Assembly (NCBI GenBank): GCA_037176885.1
Contig: JAWWNJ010000060.1
Coordinates: 310,001-374,000 of the forward strand
DNA: 64,000 nt
From: Favolaschia claudopus
Lineage: Eukaryota > Basidiomycota > Agaricomycetes > Agaricales > Mycenaceae
Direction: 5' to 3'
Below the pieces are notes generated by a model. That model was not told the DNA's origin. It saw nothing but the letters and a program-made list of their open reading frames with translations, and did no database searches. Below are positions 1 through 8,939 of this stretch, piece after piece. Made by a program: the position numbers and the translations under genes. Numbering within the stretch: the first letter of the stretch is position 1; every line of letters starts with the position of its first letter.

Positions 1-16
1 GGCACGGGACGTGACA
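1..16 (-). repeat. Start of the 3' LTR (cut by the window edge)
   Basis: These 16 nt are identical to 7663-7678, the outer end of the 5' LTR. On the minus strand the sequence starts with TG and directly follows a polypurine tract, which is how a 3' LTR begins. The rest lies to the left of the window. Confidence 0.85.
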
Positions 17-17
17 G

Positions 18-30
18 TATCCCCCTCTTA
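18..30 (-). other. Polypurine tract priming plus-strand DNA synthesis
   Basis: On the minus strand this reads TAAGAGGGGGATA and ends one base before the TGTCACG start of the 3' LTR, the usual position of the purine primer for second-strand synthesis in Ty3/gypsy elements. Confidence 0.8.
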
Positions 31-93
31 GCGCCGAGCCCCGAGGCGTGAGAATAGAAGTTGATGCGGCATCTCCGTGCCGCTTCTAGCTCG

Positions 94-101
94 TATTTAA
101 A
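94..101 (+). promoter_or_regulatory. TATA-like box of the opposite-strand gene
   Basis: TATTTAAA lies 75 bp before the ATG at 176 and is followed by a CT-rich stretch with a CACC-ATG start context. This suggests the opposite-strand gene has its own promoter, just inside the retrotransposon next to the 3' LTR. Confidence 0.5.
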
Positions 102-175
102 CTTTTTCCGCAGCCTGTCGGAGTTAAAACCTCTCTTGTTCTCTTACCACCACCATCTCCAAAAAACACCCCACC

Positions 176-1271
176 ATGCCCTTCCGCCGCGACAACGAAA
201 CCCACGACGACTACACCCGCCGCCTCGCTGAGGTCTCGGAGGCCGACCTCCTTGACATGGTTCGCAAGGGGGAGGCGACGGCGCAGGAGATGAAGGATTG
301 GTGGGCGGTGCATGACTTGTTGAAGAAGGCGAAGGCGGAGAAGGCCGCGGAGGCGGAAAAGGCAAGACGCTTCAAGATGGCGGAGGCGCTTGCGGCGGTG
401 GAGAAGCAGAGGATAGAGGAGGAGAGAGCCAAGGAGGAGGCGCGGAAGGAGAAGGAGCGGAAGAAGAAGGCGGCGGAGAAGGCGGCGGAGAAGAAGAAGG
501 AAAAGAAGAGGGATCGGGAGTCGTCGGAGGAGGTGGAGGTGGAAGAGATCACCAGGGTGCGTCGCAGTCCGGAGTACGGACTCCACTGACTTTGACTTAC
601 AGTGCGAACGGTGCGTCTCGGACAACGCCAAGTGCGAGCGGCGTTCCGGAGGACGCGCCTCGGCTTGCGCACGCTGCGCTGGCAAGAAGCTCGGCTGTTC
701 GTTCGGTCCGAACCACGAGAACAAGAGGCAGCGAACGTCGGAGCACGGAGCTCCGCCGGCGTCGGAGCCCGCTCGTGGCGGTCCAGCCATGACGGAGCTG
801 GCGCGCGTGCTGGAGACCTTCAGCAGCCACTTCGTGGAGCACACCGTCCACCGCTCGCAGCTCACGGAGGAGACCAACGCGCACCTGGACAACATTGCGG
901 CGAGCTTGCGCGGAGTAGCGACCGGGGTCCGACGGATGGAGCAGCGGTTGGCGGCGATAGAGGTGCGGATGGGGGAGGTGTCGGATCGGGTTCGGATGAC
1001 GACGGTCCGGGAGGAATCTCCGGGATTGGAGTACGTGGCGGACACGCGGGGTCCGGTTGCGCCGTCGGAGGACGATGAAGAGGAAGAGGAAGACTCGGAG
1101 TCGGATGCGGAGGAGAAGAAGAAGAAGAAGACGGAGGAGTCGTCGTCGGGCTCCGATTCCGACTCGGAGGAGGAGGAAGGTCCGGTGTATGGGCCGGTGG
1201 AGGAGCCAGATGCGCTCGGAGAGGACGAGGAGACGGAGGCCGGTGGGTCGGGGACGGCCACCGGAAATTAG
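176..1271 (+). CDS. Opposite-strand accessory protein of the retrotransposon, zinc-cluster and coiled-coil
   Basis: Two exons, 176-556 and 603-1271, joined by a 46 bp intron (GTGCGT...ACAG, phase 0), give 349 residues. About 40-125 is a lysine/glutamate/alanine-rich helical stretch. Residues 128-159 hold six cysteines spaced C-x2-C-x6-C-x10-C-x2-C-x6-C, like a fungal Zn2Cys6 cluster. A predicted helical or coiled-coil segment (about 190-245) and a very acidic Ser/Glu/Asp-rich tail follow. The ring is created only by splicing: unspliced, the frame stops after 137 codons. The gene runs against gag-pol, between the end of pol and the 3' LTR. The layout (basic helix, cysteine cluster, acidic tail) suggests a DNA-binding regulator or an RNA/protein adaptor, but no function is established. 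It could be an element-encoded regulator or a captured host gene. Confidence 0.75.
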
Positions 1272-1548
1272 TCGCAGAAACGGACTGCCGGAGTCGGGGG
1301 CCAAAGAGCCCGTAGAATACTTGTGCGCGCTGGGCCCGCTTGGCCCAAAAAAATGTAAATATAATATCTTGAACTGCGCACGGAATCCGAACCGGAAGAA
1401 GGTGGTGATACAGAGGTGGCCGGAAGTGATACAGAGGTGGCCGGGGATGAGATAAGAGAGAGAAGGGGAACGAGACGACAGGGAGGAAGTCGAGGCAGAC
1501 GATAGAGACACAGAGGTTAGAGCGCACCGGAGTCCGGACGGAGTCCGG

Positions 1549-4500
1549 TCAAAGCGGTAACGGACCAGGCAAGTCCGGATGCGCCTTGTGAAAGTCCTCA
1601 ATGGCCTCTTGAGCATTCCCGAGTTCATCCGCGCGCATCCAATCGTACTCCTGAGGTAATCCCTCGTACCCGTCCCAACGAACAAGGTACATGAGCGGAG
1701 GTTTCCGCCGGCGGTCGAGTTTGCTACTAACAATCTCTTTGATAGTCCATTCCAGTTCTCCGTCGACTTCGATCGGCGGAGGCGGAGGTTGGACCCGACC
1801 GGGGATTTGATTAGGATGGCTGAGTTCGAGTTGGGATATGTGGAAGACGGGATGAATCAGGTGCTTATCTTTTGGAAGCTCGACGGTGAAAGAAGCGGGA
1901 CCGGGCTGCGCCAGGACCTTGTAAGGGCCGTAGAACAACTCCGTAAAGGACTTCCCGGGGCGAGCGGAGCGGAATCCGGCGGCGCTGATGTAGACTTCGT
2001 CACCGATGTTGATCTTCGGATCCGGAGTCCGGCGCTTGTCCGCAGGACCTTGATAACGTTTCTGAGCGGCGGACATCTGCTTTCGGAGTTCCTGGTGCAG
2101 TTCGTCCAAGTCCGTAACGTAGTCGCGGGCGCGCGCGGAGACCAAGTCGCGCTCGGGGTGAACATCAATAGAAGGATTAAATCCCTTGTTGGCGAAGAAC
2201 GGAGATACTCCGGTAGTGTCGGACGGAGCATTGTTGTAAGCGAATTCGCCGAGAGGGAGAAGCGGAGCCCAGTTAGACTGCTGGTAGTTGCAATAGATAC
2301 GGAGGTACTGCTCGATAGTCTGGTTGACGCGCTCGGTTTGTCCGTCGGCAGATGGGTGATAGCCAGCGGTGTAGTGAATTTTCATTCCGAGAGCATCTCC
2401 GAGAGACCGGAAGAACTGAGCGATGAATTCCGTACCGCGGTCGCAAGTAGCGTGTCGGGGAACTCCGTGTTTGGAGAAGACGTGAAGGATGAAGAGATGG
2501 GCAAGCTCGGAGGCGTTAATCTTTCCGCGACAGGGGATGAACAACCCCATCTTGGACAGCCGGTCAACGATAACGAGGATGCTGGTATATCCGTCGGACA
2601 TAGGCAGCTGTTCGATGAAGTCCATGGAAATGGAGTCCCACGGACGTTCAGGAACTGGAAGTTGCCGGAGTAAGCCATACGGTTTGTGACGGGCGTACTT
2701 GCCTCGTTTGCAAGATACGCAGGATCGGACATAGTCCTTAACGAAAGTCCGGAGTCCGGGCCACACGTACTCCTGTCGGACCAGGGCCAGGGTTTTATTC
2801 TGTCCCCAGTGTCCAGCGAGTTGGTGATCGTGTTTGTCGAGGAGGACCCGGAGGCGGAGATCGCCGGAGTCCGGTACGAAGATTCGTCCGTCTTGGTATA
2901 GAAGACCGTCATGAGTAACCCATCGTGGATTGGAAGAGGTATTAGAATGGAGCTTAGCAATAGGATCGGAAGGAATAGCCGCTCGGATATCCGCGTGGAG
3001 CTGAGTAACGTCCATGAGTTGACCTGCCCGGAGGGCCGGAGTCCACACAGCGGAGGCCCGGAGCGAAGCGCTGAGCTGATGCTGAGTGAATACAGGTCGG
3101 AAGTTATGCGGATTAACACTGGCGTAGCCACTATCCCCCTCTTTTGGGTAGACGTCCCAACGGCGAGTAAGGGCATCGGGCTTGCCTCCGAGGCGACCAG
3201 GGCGGAAGCGGAGAATGAAATTGAAGGCGGAGAGGAGCTCCGACCAGCGAGCCTGTCGCCGAGTCAGGAGTTTGGTGGTGGAAAAGTACTCCAGATTCTT
3301 GTGGTCCGTGACGACGTCGATCGGAGGAACGGCGCCCTCGAGGTAGCGTCGCCAGACGCGGAAAGCCTCGAAAATAGCCAAGAGTTCTTTGTCGTGCGTG
3401 TCGTAGTTCAACTCCGAGGTGACCAAAGTCCGAGAGTGGAAAGCGATCGGACGGATAAGGCCGTTGGGGCAGACTTGCGACAGAATGGCCGCAATGGCGT
3501 AGTCGGAGGCGTCGGACTCCAGAATGAGTTGGGCTCCCGGAGTCCAGTGAGTGAGAATCGGAGCAGTGGTGAAAGCAAGTTTAAGCGCGTCGAAGGCCTC
3601 CTGGCAAGCCGGAGACCAGAGCCACTTCTCGGACTTCCGCGTGAGGCGCGTAAGAGGGACAACGATGTCCGAGTAGTTGGCAATGAAGCGCCTATAGAAA
3701 TTAGCGAAGCCAAGGAAAGACTGAACGTCCTTGACTTTACGGGGTTCCGGCCAATCGCGGATGACCTTGACCTTCGACTCGTCCATGCGGAGTCCGGCCG
3801 GAGAAATGATGTAGCCGAGGAATTCGATGGTGTCGACGCTGAAGTCACACTTCTTGAGCGAAGCGTACATTCCAGCCTTGCGGAGACGCCGGAGAACTTC
3901 CCGGACATGTTTCTTGTGGTCCGCCGGGTTGTCGGAGAAGATGAGGACGTCGTCGAGGTAGACAACCACGTAGACGTCGAGAAGGTCGGAGAAGAGGTCG
4001 TTCATGAAGCGCTGAAAAGCGGCCGGAGCGTTGGTGAGACCTTCCGGCATAACAAGCCATTCGTAAGAGCCGTAGCGCGTCCGGAAAGTGGTCTTCCATT
4101 CGTCGCCGTCGGCAATACGGACAAGGTGATAGGCGTGTTTAAGGTCTATTTTGGTGAAGATTTTAGCACTCCGACCGGCATCCAACAAATCGGAGATAAG
4201 AGGAAGAGGATACCGGTCCTTCCGGGTGATTCGGTTCAAAGCCCGGAAGTCAACGCAAAGCCGGAGTTCACCGGACTTTTTCTTGACGAAGAGAATCGGA
4301 GCGCCGTGCGGGGAGGTGGATTGCCGGATGAAGCCGTTGTTTAGGTTCTTGTCGAGAAACTCGCGCAAGGCCTTCAACTCGAGCTGGGAAAGGGAATAGA
4401 TAGGACCGGGCGGCGGAGCAGCCCCGTCCTCGAGTTCGATCTTGAGATCGTATGGCCGATGTGGTGCCAACTTCTCCGCCTCGGTGGGCGAAAAGACGTC

Positions 4501-5262
4501 GGCGTAGTCCTGGTACTCCGGAGGGATCCCCGAAAGGTCCGGAGGATCGGAGATACCGGAGGACTTGCCTGAGACCTCGGAGAGGCCCAGACGAAACACC
4601 GCGTTGCCCTTGTCCCGAAGGGCAGAGGCGAACGCAGCGGCTCCGATGATAGAGATGGAAGGAGGAGTCGGAAGTGGTTTGGAAGGGAGAGACGGCGGAG
4701 GAGGCATCGGAGCAACAGGAGGCTCCACTGAAGGAGGAACAGGATCGGACTTCACCGATGGAGAGACTCCGGACGAAGCCGGAGTTGGAACAGCGGAGCA
4801 GGGCGAACGGAAAATGATTTGGCTAGAGACCCAGTCAATCAACGGATTGTGTCGGGTAAGCCAATTGTATCCAAGGACGACGGAGCAGGCGGAATCCAGA
4901 GGTGTGACGTAGAGTTCAACCGGAGTCGAGTCACCAGAGGGAAATGAGATATCTATGTGGACACTCTCAGATATGGTGGTCCCGGAGGAGCCATCAAACA
5001 GACGGAGTCCGATCGGAGGAATAGAAACGCGCGTGAGATTATTGGATGTACAAAAAACAGAGTCTATAAAGCAGTGCGACGAACCGGAGTCAACGAGAGT
5101 CCGGAAGTCGACGGCAATTTGGGGAGAGGAAAGTACAGGGCATAGAGCATTAGGATCAGAGAGAGCGGAAGCGTTAAGTCGTAAAATGGGAAGAGCCGCG
5201 CGATCGGGAGTAGCGTCGCGACCCTCGGGTCGCGCGGACGGAGTCCGAGGGTCGCTGCTCAT
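1549..5262 (-). CDS. pol: Pol polyprotein (protease, RT, RNase H, integrase, chromodomain)
   Basis: The preferred start is the ATG at 5262, which overlaps the gag stop as ATGA; the open frame extends a little further upstream. The product is about 1237 residues. Visible in order: retropepsin DSG motif (about 58-60), reverse transcriptase with YLDD, RNase H beginning ILESDASD, an integrase HHCC zinc finger (HDHQLAGH...CVSC), an integrase D,D,E core (MDFIE, CDRGTEF, GQTERVN) and a C-terminal chromodomain around LVRWDGY. The chromodomain of this group is known to read histone marks and direct integration to heterochromatin. No frameshift or stop is visible. Expression is probably by stop-restart translation after gag. 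Confidence 0.95.
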   Translation of the reverse strand: MSSDPRTPSARPEGRDATPDRAALPILRLNASALSDPNALCPVLSSPQIAVDFRTLVDSGSSHCFIDSVFCTSNNLTRVSIPPIGLRLFDGSSGTTISESVHIDISFPSGDSTPVELYVTPLDSACSVVLGYNWLTRHNPLIDWVSSQIIFRSPCSAVPTPASSGVSPSVKSDPVPPSVEPPVAPMPPPPSLPSKPLPTPPSISIIGAAAFASALRDKGNAVFRLGLSEVSGKSSGISDPPDLSGIPPEYQDYADVFSPTEAEKLAPHRPYDLKIELEDGAAPPPGPIYSLSQLELKALREFLDKNLNNGFIRQSTSPHGAPILFVKKKSGELRLCVDFRALNRITRKDRYPLPLISDLLDAGRSAKIFTKIDLKHAYHLVRIADGDEWKTTFRTRYGSYEWLVMPEGLTNAPAAFQRFMNDLFSDLLDVYVVVYLDDVLIFSDNPADHKKHVREVLRRLRKAGMYASLKKCDFSVDTIEFLGYIISPAGLRMDESKVKVIRDWPEPRKVKDVQSFLGFANFYRRFIANYSDIVVPLTRLTRKSEKWLWSPACQEAFDALKLAFTTAPILTHWTPGAQLILESDASDYAIAAILSQVCPNGLIRPIAFHSRTLVTSELNYDTHDKELLAIFEAFRVWRRYLEGAVPPIDVVTDHKNLEYFSTTKLLTRRQARWSELLSAFNFILRFRPGRLGGKPDALTRRWDVYPKEGDSGYASVNPHNFRPVFTQHQLSASLRASAVWTPALRAGQLMDVTQLHADIRAAIPSDPIAKLHSNTSSNPRWVTHDGLLYQDGRIFVPDSGDLRLRVLLDKHDHQLAGHWGQNKTLALVRQEYVWPGLRTFVKDYVRSCVSCKRGKYARHKPYGLLRQLPVPERPWDSISMDFIEQLPMSDGYTSILVIVDRLSKMGLFIPCRGKINASELAHLFILHVFSKHGVPRHATCDRGTEFIAQFFRSLGDALGMKIHYTAGYHPSADGQTERVNQTIEQYLRIYCNYQQSNWAPLLPLGEFAYNNAPSDTTGVSPFFANKGFNPSIDVHPERDLVSARARDYVTDLDELHQELRKQMSAAQKRYQGPADKRRTPDPKINIGDEVYISAAGFRSARPGKSFTELFYGPYKVLAQPGPASFTVELPKDKHLIHPVFHISQLELSHPNQIPGRVQPPPPPIEVDGELEWTIKEIVSSKLDRRRKPPLMYLVRWDGYEGLPQEYDWMRADELGNAQEAIEDFHKAHPDLPGPLPL

Positions 5263-7085
5263 TTTCCCGGCTCGGTAGCGGGAGCGGCAGCCGGAGTTGT
5301 AGCTGCGCGAGCGGCGGCGGACTTCTTCTTCGGGCACTCATCGGCACGGTGACCCTTACCTCCGCACAGGAGGCAGAGATTCTCCGCGATGCGACGAGCG
5401 CGTTCGGCGGGCAGGAGTTTCCCATCGGCGCCCAAGTGCTTCTTGTAGGGTTTCTCCGCGGCCGGAGCAGGAGTCGCAGCTTGAGCGGGGGATCCACCGG
5501 CGTTCCCGCCGTTCCCCCCGCCGCCACCGGACTTCTGCTTCTTCCTGCGGTTTCCACCCGCAACAGCAGCGGTGGTCGCGTTAGGCTGGTTACCGGAGGT
5601 ACCGGTGTTGCCGGGCTTACCGGGCTTGTCCTTCGGCGAAGGCTGAGCACCCCGGTGAGCCGTGCGGAGTTTCTGTTCCTTCTGCCATTCCCAGTGGCTC
5701 GCATCGATGGTCTGAGCTGCCATTTTCATGGTGTCAAGACCAGTCGGAAGTCCACCGGGGAGGTCTCGGAGTTTAATCCGAATGCGCTCCGGAAGACCGT
5801 CGTAAAAGGTCTTGCGGAGGGCCATCGCATTCCAGCCGGTAAGCTGCGATAGCTTGTTGAACCGGACAAGGTAGCGCTGGATTTTTTGGCTGTCGGCCAT
5901 GGAGAGGGCGACGATCTCGTTTTCGGCGTCCTGGCGGGCGTCGTAAACTCCGAAGTTGACCTGGAGTTCGCGGACAAAGACGTCGTAGTCCGAGAACCAA
6001 GCCGGAGTTGGCTCGAGAGGATCGGGATCGACAATGGAGGGTTCAAACCAACCGAGCGCGTCGCCAGTGAGGTAGGAAATCATGTAGTTGATTTTCTGGC
6101 GGTCGCTCCGGAAAGCGCTGGGGCGGTCGTTGAAATTGAGCAAGCCCTGGAACAGGAAAGTCCGAAGCTTGTCCGGATCCTTGCCATCGAAAGTGTCGGG
6201 GTCGCGAACGCGGGCCCGGGACTTGTCGGAGGAGCCGGTGTTACCGGTGATGGCAGTTCCAATAGCCTGACCGAGAGATTGGTTGAATGTCGCGAGGAGA
6301 GCCTGCATGTCGTTCATAGTGAAGGGTTGGCGACCGAAACGCGGAGGGAGAGGAGAAGGTGGATTGCGGGGTCCGAAAGGACCATCTCCACCGCCTCCGT
6401 CATCACCCCCGTCATCACCACCTCCGTCACCGCCGGGGCCCGGCGGAGGAGCGGAGCCTTCGCGGAACGGATTGTGAGAACGAGGGCCCCGAGGAGGGCT
6501 CGGAGACCGAGAGAATGCAGACCCATGATCCTCAGGACGGTGATAAGGCCCAGCACCGCCGAAGATACGCTGGGAGGAGTGAACTGACCGTTGATCCTCG
6601 TCCGCCTCCCGAAGAACGGAGGTCGGACCAGCTGGCACAAAGCGGGATCGATCGTGAGGAGCGTTGGACGCGGAGTCCATGGGGTGAACCGGAGCCGTAG
6701 GCAAAGTGGTAGTGGTGGTTTGGGTTATGGTGGGCATGGTCGGAGGAATACCGGAGACGTGCCCGGTCTGGCGTTGTTGGTGTGCGGCGCGAGCAGCGGC
6801 TTCGGAGGTCCGCCGGAGATTCGCTGAGAAGACTTCCCTAGAGTAGATTTCCGTCGGATGAGAAGCCTGGTAAGCAGCCCAGCGACTTTGATCGAAGTTA
6901 TCCGTAAGACGTCGAGATTCCGCTTCCCGAGCGGCAATGCCAGAAGATGTGGTGAGGAAAGAAGTTCGGACCGGAGAAACTGGTTGAGGAGCAATGAGCT
7001 GACTGCGGTGGTGCCGGGCTGCAGCACGTTGTTCGCGGTCGGCTTGTTGTTTCGGGAGAGGTCCGATGAAAGGCTCCCGATTCAT
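5259..7085 (-). CDS. gag: Gag nucleocapsid polyprotein
   Basis: A 608-residue ORF starts about 20 nt inside the 5' LTR boundary. The N-terminal half is Ser/Pro/Gly-rich. The middle (about 310-480) has the Retrotrans_gag pattern, with an aromatic stretch near GWFEPS and a helical region around the WNAMAL segment. A CCHC zinc knuckle, CLLCGGKGHRADEC, lies near residues 571-584 and ends a basic, glycine-rich segment. The stop TGA at 5259-5261 overlaps the pol ATG. It forms the virus-like particle that packages element RNA. Confidence 0.93.
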   Translation of the reverse strand: MNREPFIGPLPKQQADREQRAAARHHRSQLIAPQPVSPVRTSFLTTSSGIAAREAESRRLTDNFDQSRWAAYQASHPTEIYSREVFSANLRRTSEAAARAAHQQRQTGHVSGIPPTMPTITQTTTTTLPTAPVHPMDSASNAPHDRSRFVPAGPTSVLREADEDQRSVHSSQRIFGGAGPYHRPEDHGSAFSRSPSPPRGPRSHNPFREGSAPPPGPGGDGGGDDGGDDGGGGDGPFGPRNPPSPLPPRFGRQPFTMNDMQALLATFNQSLGQAIGTAITGNTGSSDKSRARVRDPDTFDGKDPDKLRTFLFQGLLNFNDRPSAFRSDRQKINYMISYLTGDALGWFEPSIVDPDPLEPTPAWFSDYDVFVRELQVNFGVYDARQDAENEIVALSMADSQKIQRYLVRFNKLSQLTGWNAMALRKTFYDGLPERIRIKLRDLPGGLPTGLDTMKMAAQTIDASHWEWQKEQKLRTAHRGAQPSPKDKPGKPGNTGTSGNQPNATTAAVAGGNRRKKQKSGGGGGNGGNAGGSPAQAATPAPAAEKPYKKHLGADGKLLPAERARRIAENLCLLCGGKGHRADECPKKKSAAARAATTPAAAPATEPGK

Positions 7086-7104
7086 AGACAGTGGGCGTCA
7101 GAAG

Positions 7105-7678
7105 TGTAGTCTGAATATACTGTCAAGTACCGTGTACGGACTCAAAGGGCAAAGTCCGCGGATCGGAACCGGAGGTCGGAGATCGGAGATCGGAGTCCGA
7201 GGTGTCGGAGTGGGCTTGGCTTCAGCTCGTGCGCTGCGCCCTTCCGAACGCCCAAGGCCCAATTTGCGGAGCGGAGTCGGAGCGGAGTTCGGACGGAGTC
7301 AAACAAAGATAGAGACAGACTTAGTCGATATTCAGACTAAAGTACATAGACGGAATACAGAAGTATTTATACTAAGTAGAAAGTCCGGAGTAAGTCCGGT
7401 GGAGAACAATAAGAACAATAAGGAGTCCGGACGGAAATGGTAAGTGTTAAGCGAAGACAATAACGGAGGATGGATGTCGGTGATGCATAAGTCATAGGAA
7501 CATACATGAGGCAAGAGACAATAAGAATGCCAAGACGGTTATACGGGAAAACGCTCAGAAGACCTTCATTGCGTAAAACCCGGAGTCCGAAGGCAAGTCC
7601 GAGTCCGGTCGGTGTTTGACGTGGGGCCGGAGTTCGGAGTCGGAGTTCGGAGTGCCGTAAGGGGCACGGGACGTGACA
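7105..7678 (-). repeat. 5' LTR of the chromovirus
   Basis: The outer end on minus is TGTCACGTCCCG and the inner end ...ACTACA, so the repeat is bounded by TG/CA dinucleotides. Length is about 574 bp. The inner edge (7105) is my best guess; the primer binding site should lie at about 7104 downward, but no clear tRNA match was recognised, which would be compatible with self-priming as in Tf1. The LTR has many CCGGAGTCCG-like motifs. Confidence 0.75.
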
Positions 7679-8430
7679 GCGGGGTCGTGAACGTCACGCA
7701 TGAAGTTGGGGTCGTCGGGGATGCCTGCCACCACACTGACAACCTTGTTGGTCGTGTCGATGATGGGCCGTGTTTTGCTATGCGGGTGACAAGTCAGAGG
7801 GGGCAATAGAAAAGAAGATATTGTTACACACGGAGTGGTGAAAGCGACATATTGGAAGTTGTGGAACCTGGCCTTGGGCCCAAAGAAGTCGGGAAGGCGA
7901 TGGGTCGGGGATACCCCACATTCCACCCGGTCTGCCTGCACCTCATCGGCGAAGACCCCGTCATCTCGAAGTCCGATCCAGCCCGTCGCCGCAATGCGGG
8001 TCTTTCGAAGAGAAAAGGAGGCGCGGATAGGCTGGAGTTGAGTGCGTACCAAATGACGGGCGTGGCGACGACGCTGACCATCGAGAAGGTCAACTTGAGC
8101 CTTCTCCGAGGCACGTCTGGCGGCGCGGTTCTTCTTGGAGTGTTCTTTGTTCTTCTCCTTCCGAGACTTCTTGGGAGCCGTGGAAGTCGTGGAAGCGGGC
8201 TCGGTGGAGGGCGTGGAGGTGAAGGGCATGGTGGAAGAAGAAAGACTGAGGGCTGCTAAAGCAGCCAGGGGAGGACCGGTGTCCAGTTCTGCGAGGTCCT
8301 CCTCTTGGCCTGCATTGACCGCCATTGAGTGGGCCAACGCGGTCGCGATGTCGAAGGTGGTGGTGCTAATGGTCCCCCACTCAGCAAAGCAACGGCCAGA
8401 GCGCGTTGTACGGAACTTGAACGCGTCCAT
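7679..8430 (-). pseudogene. Agaricomycete orphan-family gene truncated by the LTR insertion
   Basis: Minus strand from the ATG at 8430 (a further upstream exon is possible). A 54 bp intron, 7778-7831 (GTGTGT...CATAG), is phase 2. The protein has the layout of a large Agaricomycete-only family: an N-terminal segment with AEWGTI, a Ser/Thr-rich low-complexity stretch, a Lys/Arg-rich segment, a GWIGLRDDG motif, then IIDTTNKVVSVVAGIPDDP. It breaks off at DPAV, where the LTR begins; the frame continues into the LTR and stops at 7555. The 3' part should lie to the left of the retrotransposon, outside the window. The family has no known function. Confidence 0.7.
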
Positions 8431-8939
8431 GGTCGGGTCAAGCCCTGAGAAAGAAAAAAAATCAGCTCAGGGTCCGAGTTATAGAGAAAAGAGGCATTAG
8501 TGAGTGGCACACGTCATTTCTTCCTCCTAGCAAACACTGTATTCCCCGGCAGGAGTACACAGGGCATGCTAAGAGGATTTGACGCGTCCTCCTGGACTGG
8601 CATGCCGTACCATTCTCCATAGACGAGCAATTTCCGGGCACGGATACTGCTCATGGAGGCGGTGGCATGGAAGCCGTGGAGAGGGGAAGAAGGAAGGGAG
8701 GAGGGAGGCACTCTGACCTTGAAGTTTGAGGGAGAGACGCATGAGCGTAGGAAGTGTGTGTGTGTGGCAGAAGGCAAAGAGCAAGAATGCCCAAACAAAG
8801 TCGGCTTGTGGTCATGTGCTCGTTATTTGGTGATGGCTTCCACAGCTTCCACCAATTCCGTGGCTTCGGACCTTCCACCGAACGGGGTAAACGGTCATGT
8901 GACAGTAACCAAACGCGACTCTGTTTTTTGTCCAACACT
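8431..8939. other. Spacer with TGGAAG-type repeats, no gene seen
   Basis: No convincing ORF. It contains forward motifs near 8632-8690 (ATGGAAGCCGTGGAG) and reverse-oriented ones near 8828-8870 (CTTCCACAGCTTCCAC), the same motif family that follows the KDZ transposase gene. This may be the left subterminal region of that element. Confidence 0.45.

Larger units (their letters stand above)
1..7678 (-). mobile_element. Ty3/gypsy chromovirus LTR retrotransposon (near full length)
   Basis: Read on the minus strand, the order is 5' LTR (7678 to about 7105), gag, pol (protease, reverse transcriptase, RNase H, integrase, chromodomain), an extra gene on the opposite strand, a polypurine tract and the first 16 nt of the 3' LTR at the window edge. 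Both LTRs start with the same 16 nt (TGTCACGTCCCGTGCC on minus). Gag and pol are open and all catalytic motifs are present, so the copy looks recent and possibly active. The C-terminal chromodomain and single pol ORF place it with chromoviruses (Tf1/sushi-like). The target-site duplication cannot be checked because the far side lies outside the window. It is inserted in an Agaricomycete orphan gene. Confidence 0.93.

Noticed and set aside
86..1733. Long minus-strand ORFs (391, 221 and 378 codons) under the opposite-strand gene
   Set aside because: They are low-complexity Ser/Arg/Leu-rich mirrors of an acidic, GA-rich coding strand; the plus-strand gene has a TATA box, Kozak-like start and an intron.
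1789..4344. Plus-strand ORFs of 294 and 477 codons
   Set aside because: They are antisense shadows of pol, which has all retroviral motifs on the minus strand.
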